Part shown: piece after piece, positions 57,987-64,000 of the stretch
Layout: the number at the start of each line of letters is the position of its first letter
How positions within the stretch are numbered: the stretch's first letter is position 1
Assembly: GCA_947632335.1 (NCBI GenBank)
Contig: CANROX010000005.1
Coordinates: 1 to 64,000, forward strand
Reading direction: 5' to 3'
Length of the DNA: 64,000 nt
From: an uncultured Clostridia bacterium
Lineage (GTDB): Bacteria > Bacillota > Clostridia > Oscillospirales > Acutalibacteraceae
Position numbers and translations under genes: made by a program
The notes under the pieces: model-generated
What the model was told of the DNA's origin: nothing
The model's database searches: none
What the model saw: the letters and a program-made list of their open reading frames with translations, nothing else

Positions 57987-59810
57987 GTGAATATAAAGGA
58001 ACTGCGGAAAAAAGCCATGGCTCTGCCAAAACTTCCCGGTGTATACATTATGAAAGACAAAGAACATAATATTATCTATATCGGAAAGGCTAAGGCTCTT
58101 AAAAACAGAGTGAGTCAGTACTTTGGTTCTCAAAATAATCATATGGAAAAAGTACGGCAAATGGTAAGCAATGTAGACGATTTCGACTATATTATTACCG
58201 ATAGTGAATTTGAGGCTCTTATTCTTGAGTGTTCTCTTATTAAACAGCATACGCCAAAGTATAATATTCTTCTTAAAGATGATAAGGGTTACAGCTACAT
58301 CAAAATAAGCGGTGGCAGGTGGAAAAAAATATCATATTCCCTTCAGCAGGACGATAAGAACGCAACATATATCGGTCCCTATAAAAGTTCGTATTATGTA
58401 AAAAATGCAGTTGACGAGGCAATAAAGATTTTTCAGCTCCCTACCTGCAACAGAAGATTTCCTCAGGATTTCGGAAAGGGAAGACCCTGCCTTAACTATC
58501 ATATTAAGCAGTGCTGTGCTCCCTGCACCGGCAAAATGACACTGGAAGAATATGATGAGCATATTCAGTCCGCCCTTGACTTTTTAAAAGGGGGAGCCTC
58601 CTCCTCAATTACCGAAATGACAAAGGAAATGAACAGAGCCTCCGAAAATCTTGAGTTTGAACGGGCGGCAAAAATCCGTGACAGAATAGACGCCGTAAAG
58701 AAAATGAACGACAGACAAAAGGTTGTTGACATAAGAGTTGAGGAACAGGATGTTATTGCCTATGCCACAGACGGTGAAAAAGGGGTATTTGAAGTTTTTC
58801 GCTTTAAGGAGGGAAGGCTTTTTGACAGAGAGCATTTTATGGTCAGTAACGGAGATGAACAGGAGATTTTGACGGAGTTTATCACCGGATACTACAGCAT
58901 ACGGCACGATATTCCAAAACAACTGACCCTTGACAGAGAACCGGAGGATTACAAACTCCTTGAAAAATTCCTACAAAAAAAACGGGGTTCAAGGGTGCAT
59001 ATACTTATACCGCAGCGTGGAGTTCAAAAGGACCTTGTGGAAATGTGCAGAAAGAATGCCATTGAACGCCTTGCTCAGACAAAGGGAAGTACAACAGGAG
59101 AATACGCAGTTCTGGAGGAGCTTCGTGATATATTGGGACTTGAAAAGGTTCCGGAATATATTGAGGCATACGACAACAGTAATCTAAGCGGTACGGAAAA
59201 TGTCTGCGGAATGGTTGTGTACGAAAAGGGCAAGAAGAACAAAAGTGCATATAAAAAGTTTAAAATAAAGGGATTTCAGGGTCAGGATGACTATGCCTCC
59301 ATGGCAGAGGTTATTGACAGGCGTCTTACGGAATATGAAAATGCAGAAGATGAAACAGGCTTTGGCAGAAAGCCGGATTTAATCCTTCTTGACGGCGGTA
59401 AGGGACAGGTTAGCGCTGTTCTTCCAATTCTCAAAAAGCACAACATGGATATTCCCCTTTTCGGAATGGTAAAGGACGACAGCCACAGAACAAGGGCAAT
59501 AGTATCAAGTAAGGGAGAAATTGCAATCAGCAGAAAGAGAAGAGTTTTTACCTTTATCAGTAAAATTCAGGACGAGGTACACAGGTTTGCTATTGGCTAT
59601 CAAAAGAAAAGGAGAAATATGAATGTGTTTAAAAGCTCCCTTACGGATATTCCCGGCATTGGCTCTGAAAGGGCAAAGGCGCTTTTAAAATATTTCAGAA
59701 CCATTAAGAATATTAGCCTGGCGGACTATGAGGAGCTTTTATCTGCCCCTAAGATGAATAAGGTATCGGCACAGAATGTGTATGATTATTTCCATAGTGA
59801 TGAGAAATAA
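57987..59810 (+). CDS. uvrC: Excinuclease ABC subunit C (GTG start)
   Basis: LPGVYIMKDKEHNIIYIGKAKALKNRV, RPCLNYHIKQCCAPC, IEAYDNSNLSGTENV, C-terminal HhH. Confidence 0.98.
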   Translation: MNIKELRKKAMALPKLPGVYIMKDKEHNIIYIGKAKALKNRVSQYFGSQNNHMEKVRQMVSNVDDFDYIITDSEFEALILECSLIKQHTPKYNILLKDDKGYSYIKISGGRWKKISYSLQQDDKNATYIGPYKSSYYVKNAVDEAIKIFQLPTCNRRFPQDFGKGRPCLNYHIKQCCAPCTGKMTLEEYDEHIQSALDFLKGGASSSITEMTKEMNRASENLEFERAAKIRDRIDAVKKMNDRQKVVDIRVEEQDVIAYATDGEKGVFEVFRFKEGRLFDREHFMVSNGDEQEILTEFITGYYSIRHDIPKQLTLDREPEDYKLLEKFLQKKRGSRVHILIPQRGVQKDLVEMCRKNAIERLAQTKGSTTGEYAVLEELRDILGLEKVPEYIEAYDNSNLSGTENVCGMVVYEKGKKNKSAYKKFKIKGFQGQDDYASMAEVIDRRLTEYENAEDETGFGRKPDLILLDGGKGQVSAVLPILKKHNMDIPLFGMVKDDSHRTRAIVSSKGEIAISRKRRVFTFISKIQDEVHRFAIGYQKKRRNMNVFKSSLTDIPGIGSERAKALLKYFRTIKNISLADYEELLSAPKMNKVSAQNVYDYFHSDEK

Positions 59811-59875
59811 TTGGGGTAAAAAGAAACATTGTATTTTAGGGGTATTTATGATAATATAGTCGGTGGTGATATTGT

Positions 59876-60421
59876 ATGAGAGTTATTACGGGTATTGCAA
59901 AAGGCAAAAGGCTGAAAACCCTTGAGGGCAACGATGTACGCCCCACCACAGACAGGGTGAAAGAGGGTATTTTTTCAGCACTTCAGTTTAATATAGAGGG
60001 CAGACGCTTTTTGGATTTGTTTGCGGGAAGCGGACAAATGGGTATCGAGGCTGTTTCAAGAGGGGCAAAGGAGGCTGTTTTTGTAGACAGCAGTAAAAAA
60101 GCGTTGCAGGTTATCAGTGAAAATATTAAAAAATGCGGATTTGAGAGTAAGTCCAGAGTTGTTTCCTCCCCTGCAATCAGTTTTTTGAAAATTAACAGAG
60201 AACCCTTTGATATTGCTTTTCTCGACCCGCCTTACAGACAAGGTCTGCTGGAGGAGGTGTTTCCTCAGGTGTGTGAAAATATGAAAAATACAGGCACAAT
60301 TTTGTGTGAACACCCCTCTGACGAAAAAATATTTAAAAATTGTGGCAAATTTTATCTTGACAGACAGTATCGCTATGGTAAAATAATAGTGAGTAGTTTT
60401 TGTTACAAGGATAAGGATTGA
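59876..60421 (+). CDS. rsmD: 16S rRNA (guanine(966)-N(2))-methyltransferase
   Basis: RPTTDRVKEGIFSAL, LDLFAGSGQMGIEAVSRGA, FLDPPY. Confidence 0.96.
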   Translation: MRVITGIAKGKRLKTLEGNDVRPTTDRVKEGIFSALQFNIEGRRFLDLFAGSGQMGIEAVSRGAKEAVFVDSSKKALQVISENIKKCGFESKSRVVSSPAISFLKINREPFDIAFLDPPYRQGLLEEVFPQVCENMKNTGTILCEHPSDEKIFKNCGKFYLDRQYRYGKIIVSSFCYKDKD

Positions 60422-60448
60422 GCAGAAAAACTGCCGGAGGAAATAGAA

Positions 60449-60937
60449 ATGGGTAAAATTGCAATTTGTCCCGGTAGCTTTGACCCGGTAACCCTTGGTC
60501 ATATTGATATTATCGGAAGAGCATCAAAAATGTTTGATAAGGTTATTGTTGCTGTTCTGATAAATCCCAACAAGCGGCCGAGCTTTGATATTAACGAGAG
60601 GATTGGCCTGCTTAGTGAGGCAACAAAGGGAATTAAAAACATTGAGATTGTTTCCTTTGACGGCCTTCTTGCAGATTATGCAAAGGAAAAGAATGCAGTT
60701 GCAGTCGTTAAGGGTTTACGGGCGGTGTCGGACTTTGAGTATGAATTTCAAATGGCGCTGACAAACAAAAAACTCAATCCGGAGCTGGAAACTATTTTTT
60801 TAACCGCTAATTCTCAGTATATGTATTTGAGTTCAAGTATGGTTAAGCAGGTTGCCTCCTTTGGGGGAGATATAAGTGATTTTGTTCCGGCGTGTCTTTA
60901 TGACAAAATTTATAACAGATTAAAAGGAGTTAGCTAA
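60449..60937 (+). CDS. coaD: Phosphopantetheine adenylyltransferase
   Basis: [39 protein letters not shown]. Confidence 0.98.
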   Translation: MGKIAICPGSFDPVTLGHIDIIGRASKMFDKVIVAVLINPNKRPSFDINERIGLLSEATKGIKNIEIVSFDGLLADYAKEKNAVAVVKGLRAVSDFEYEFQMALTNKKLNPELETIFLTANSQYMYLSSSMVKQVASFGGDISDFVPACLYDKIYNRLKGVS

Positions 60938-60938
60938 G

Positions 60939-61394
60939 ATGAGAGTGGATGATTTAATTAACGAATTAGAGGATATGATGAACGAGGCAAAGGTTTTGCC
61001 CCTAACCGGAGGCAAGGCTGTTATTGATACAGAAACAGTCCTTGATATTCTTGATGAGCTTAAAGAGGCGTTTCCGTCAGAATTCAGTCAGGCAAAGGGA
61101 ATTGTTGCAGATAGGAACCAAATCCTTGCCGAGGCAAAAAAGCAGGCTGAAAGTATTGTTCGCAGAGGAGAAGAAAAGAAAAAAGCCCTTGTTGACGAGC
61201 ATGAAATTACAAGAACCGCCGAGGCACAGGCCAATGAAATTCTTACAGATGCCAAGAAAAAGGCAAATGACATAAAGCATGTGGCTAATGACTATGTTGA
61301 AGATATTATGAAGAGAACCGATGAAACTCTTACAGCTATGACTAATGAGATTAGAAAAACCCGTCAGGATATTAAGGCGTCCAAAAGAGGATAA
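60939..61394 (+). CDS. Coiled-coil protein (V-type ATPase subunit H/E-like helix family)
   Basis: Highly charged Ala/Lys/Glu-rich helical protein, translationally coupled to coaD. Confidence 0.6.
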   Translation: MRVDDLINELEDMMNEAKVLPLTGGKAVIDTETVLDILDELKEAFPSEFSQAKGIVADRNQILAEAKKQAESIVRRGEEKKKALVDEHEITRTAEAQANEILTDAKKKANDIKHVANDYVEDIMKRTDETLTAMTNEIRKTRQDIKASKRG

Positions 61395-61433
61395 TCTTAT
61401 TGGGCCGTTTTAGAAAACTTAAATATACTATAG

Positions 61434-61475
61434 AACCGCTACATATAGAATTTCTATATGTAGCGGTTTTTTGAC
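61434..61475 (+). terminator. Strong hairpin terminator (17-bp arms)
   Basis: AACCGCTACATATAGAA-t-TTCTATATGTAGCGGTT then TTTT. Confidence 0.8.
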
Positions 61476-61552
61476 TTTATTACTATAGTTTATACAAGAT
61501 TTTGTATATTAATAAATTATTAATAAAAAACTAAAAAAATATTACAAAATCC

Positions 61553-61581
61553 TTGCATTATTCTGTCTTTTAGTATATAAT
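61553..61581 (+). promoter_or_regulatory. Promoter upstream of mraZ
   Basis: TTGCAT-17 nt-TATAAT. Confidence 0.6.
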
Positions 61582-61682
61582 ACTGAGTATAGGTGGCGTT
61601 ATGTGTCATTTTGTGACATTTAGTGTAGGTTTACCTTGCATATAGCGTGGATTTAGATTTAATTTGGAGGTGACAGGTTAAT

Positions 61683-62102
61683 ATGTTCTCAGGTATGTCG
61701 GTACATTCAGTTGATACTAAGGGCAGAATTATCCTGCCACAGAAATTCAGAGAAGAGCTTGGGGAAGAATTTTATATTACAAGCGGTTTTTCTGACAATA
61801 TTCAGATTATGTCTGTAGATGAATTTTCCAAACTTAGGGAGCAAATAAGGCAGCTCCCTGCCAACAAAGCACTTGCCTTACAGTATCTGCTCCTTTCTGC
61901 GGCAACACTTGTAAGTCCCAATTCTGCCGGCAGAATCCAAATTCCTCAGAAACTCCGTGAGGACAGCGCCATTGAGGGAGAAGCTGTTGTTGTAGGTATG
62001 GATACAAGAATTGAAGTTTGGAATAAAGATAAATTTGACGAGTTTATGGCTATCCAGAAGAAGGAGTTTATTGGTGACGCCCTTGAACTTTTGCGGTTCT
62101 GA
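61683..62102 (+). CDS. mraZ: Transcriptional regulator MraZ
   Basis: MFSGMSVHSVDTKGRIILPQKFREEL; second half NSAGRIQIPQKLRE. Confidence 0.97.
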   Translation: MFSGMSVHSVDTKGRIILPQKFREELGEEFYITSGFSDNIQIMSVDEFSKLREQIRQLPANKALALQYLLLSAATLVSPNSAGRIQIPQKLREDSAIEGEAVVVGMDTRIEVWNKDKFDEFMAIQKKEFIGDALELLRF

Positions 62103-62107
62103 TAAAA

Positions 62108-63031
62108 ATGGAATTTAATCATATTTCCGTAATGCTTAACCAGTGCATTGACGGTTTGGATATTAAAGAAAACGGTATTTATGTTGACGGTACTGCAGGT
62201 GGCGGCGGACATTCGGCAGAAATACTAAAAAGGCTAAAGTACGGAAAGCTCTTCTCTATTGACAGGGACCCGGACGCAATACGAACAATTAGCGAAAGAT
62301 TTAAGAATGAGCCCAACTCCATAATTATAAACGGTTGTTTCGGGGATATTAAGACTCTCCTTAATGAGCGGGGCGTATATCAGGTTGACGGTGTACTTCT
62401 GGATATTGGAGTCAGCAGTTATCAGCTTGATACAGAGGAAAGAGGCTTTAGTTTTCACAAAGACGCACCCCTTGATATGCGTATGAGCAAGAGCGGTACT
62501 TCCGCAGGAGATTTGGTAAATACCCTTAGCTATGAGGAGTTAAGGGACATAATATACAAATACGGCGAGGATAAAAACGCTCCCTCTATTGCAAAGGGCA
62601 TTGTTAAGGCAAGACAGGAAAAAAACATAGAAACAACCCTCCAGCTTGCGGAAATAATTAAAAACAGCGTTCCTCAAAAGGTAAGGAGAGAGGGTCATCC
62701 TGCCAGAAAAACTTTTCAGGCTCTTAGAATTCAGGTAAACGGCGAACTTGAACAACTGGAAAAGGGTTTGGATAACGCTTTTGAGCTCCTCTCAAAGGGC
62801 GGCAGGCTTGCGGTTATTACATTCCATTCCTTAGAGGACAGAATTGTAAAAAAGAAAATGGCCTCATGGTGTCAGGGCTGTACCTGTCCAAAGGACTTTC
62901 CTGTATGCATTTGTGGAAATTCACCAAAGGCAAGGCTTATAAACCGTAGACCTATAGAGGCTGAAATTTCTGAATTAGAAATTAACCCAAGAAGTAGGAG
63001 CGCAAAGCTAAGAATTTGCGAAAAATTTTAG
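62108..63031 (+). CDS. rsmH: 16S rRNA (cytosine(1402)-N(4))-methyltransferase
   Basis: HISVMLNQCIDGL, DGTAGGGGHSAEIL, PLDMRM, ITFHSLEDRIVK. Confidence 0.98.
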   Translation: MEFNHISVMLNQCIDGLDIKENGIYVDGTAGGGGHSAEILKRLKYGKLFSIDRDPDAIRTISERFKNEPNSIIINGCFGDIKTLLNERGVYQVDGVLLDIGVSSYQLDTEERGFSFHKDAPLDMRMSKSGTSAGDLVNTLSYEELRDIIYKYGEDKNAPSIAKGIVKARQEKNIETTLQLAEIIKNSVPQKVRREGHPARKTFQALRIQVNGELEQLEKGLDNAFELLSKGGRLAVITFHSLEDRIVKKKMASWCQGCTCPKDFPVCICGNSPKARLINRRPIEAEISELEINPRSRSAKLRICEKF

Positions 63032-63217
63032 GTAAAGTGACAGTTTTGTATTATTTCTATAGACAAATACTCATATATGTAGTAAAATATATCAGTAATG
63101 TAATCATTGTAACAAAACCACTATCCGTAGTATTACAAAACGGTTAAGGTTTATATATATGGTATTTACGAATAATCGGGACTTTGTGACGGCATACAGG
63201 AGAGTATGCTTAAATAG

Positions 63218-63763
63218 ATGATAGTTAAGGTGAAGACAGGAATGGCATTTATAAGTGATAACAATGCATATGACATATCTTTGTTTGATACTGCCAACGA
63301 CAGCAGCGCAAGAAAATATGCGCCCAAAAAGTCTGCCGTAAGGTCGCAGAACAAAGTAGTTAAATTGCCTAAACGCAAAATTGAACAAATTAGGAGACGC
63401 AGACATAATCCCGCAAAGCTGATTGCAGGATTTACACTTTCCTCCATTGTTGTGGCTGTGATTGCTGTTATTATATTTGGACAGGTAAGACTCACTGAAC
63501 TTAACCAGAAGATTAAGGACGCAGAGGAAACTTTATCCAACAGCCAGAGTACATATACACAAATGCAAATGAATGTTGACGCAAAGTACACAACATTAAT
63601 TGTAGACGATTATGCCCAGAACAAGCTGGGTATGGTAAAGGCAACCAACAGCCAGAAAGAGTTTATTGAACTTTCACAAGGGGATAAGGCAGAGGTTATT
63701 ACAGATAAGGAAAAAAGTCTTATTGATAAAATTGCAGAGGCAATAACCTCCCTATGGTCATAA
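63218..63763 (+). CDS. FtsL-like cell division protein
   Basis: One TM followed by a coiled coil (LTELNQKIKDAEETLSNSQ...YAQNKLGMVKA) between rsmH and a PBP gene; start could be 63242. Confidence 0.75.
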   Translation: MIVKVKTGMAFISDNNAYDISLFDTANDSSARKYAPKKSAVRSQNKVVKLPKRKIEQIRRRRHNPAKLIAGFTLSSIVVAVIAVIIFGQVRLTELNQKIKDAEETLSNSQSTYTQMQMNVDAKYTTLIVDDYAQNKLGMVKATNSQKEFIELSQGDKAEVITDKEKSLIDKIAEAITSLWS

Positions 63764-63864
63764 GTTTAAGTTTTGCGTAATAAGATTATAGAGAGTAACA
63801 AGAGTTGAGATTAATAATCTTAACTCTTTTTCCGTATTTATATAGTATGAAAGGGGTAGATTAA

Positions 63865-64000
63865 ATGACAAAACCTAACAAGGGAACAAGGCAGAAATTA
63901 AATCAGAGAACCGTCATTTTGCTGGTAGTAATTTTGTTTGTTGGTTTTGGAGCAGCACTGTCCAGAGTTGCATTTTTGCAGGTGGTAAAGGGCGCAGAAC
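63865..64000 (+). CDS. Penicillin-binding protein (division-specific PBP2/SpoVD type), truncated by window end
   Basis: MTKPNKGTRQKLNQRTVILLVVILFVGFGAALSRVAFLQVVKGAE; dcw position after FtsL. Confidence 0.75.
   Translation, partial: MTKPNKGTRQKLNQRTVILLVVILFVGFGAALSRVAFLQVVKGAE

Noticed and set aside
1-64000. CRISPR arrays, transposons, prophage or toxin-antitoxin modules
   Set aside because: No regularly spaced repeats, transposase/integrase motifs, phage genes or recognisable TA pairs were seen.

Overview
This 64 kb window looks like chromosomal DNA from a low-GC Firmicute, probably a Ruminococcus/Oscillospiraceae-type Clostridium. The taxon is inferred from a dockerin-bearing starch enzyme, a T-box leader, and the gene order. 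Most of it is core genome: gpmI-tpiA-pgk, cysE-cysS, pgsA-rimO-recX-recA, prmC/DUF1385/two-component system/trmB, murA/yycJ/rlmH/rqcH, mutS2-recO-yqzL-era, ybeY-phoH, ylxM-ffh-rpsP-khpA, rimM-trmD, uvrC-rsmD-coaD, and the start of the dcw cluster (mraZ-rsmH-ftsL-pbp). I saw no rRNA, tRNA, CRISPR array, transposase or prophage. The most interesting items are: (1) a standalone proteasome/HslV-like Ntn-hydrolase whose Ser1/Asp17/Lys33 fall at the canonical positions after Met removal; (2) a secreted pullulanase with a dockerin and a CBM26-like module, facing a secreted protein with a cohesin-like N-terminus plus a BIG2 domain; (3) an HPr-like protein that lacks the phosphorylatable His but keeps the Ser46 region (Crh-like); (4) a transporter operon joining a sugar-type importer (SBP+MalF/G) to an orphan MacB/FtsX-type permease and an adaptor-like protein with no ATPase; and (5) a Cys-specific T-box on cysE-cysS. 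A 59-aa small protein absent from the ORF track and several start-site corrections are also reported. All family calls come from motif recognition; no database search was run.
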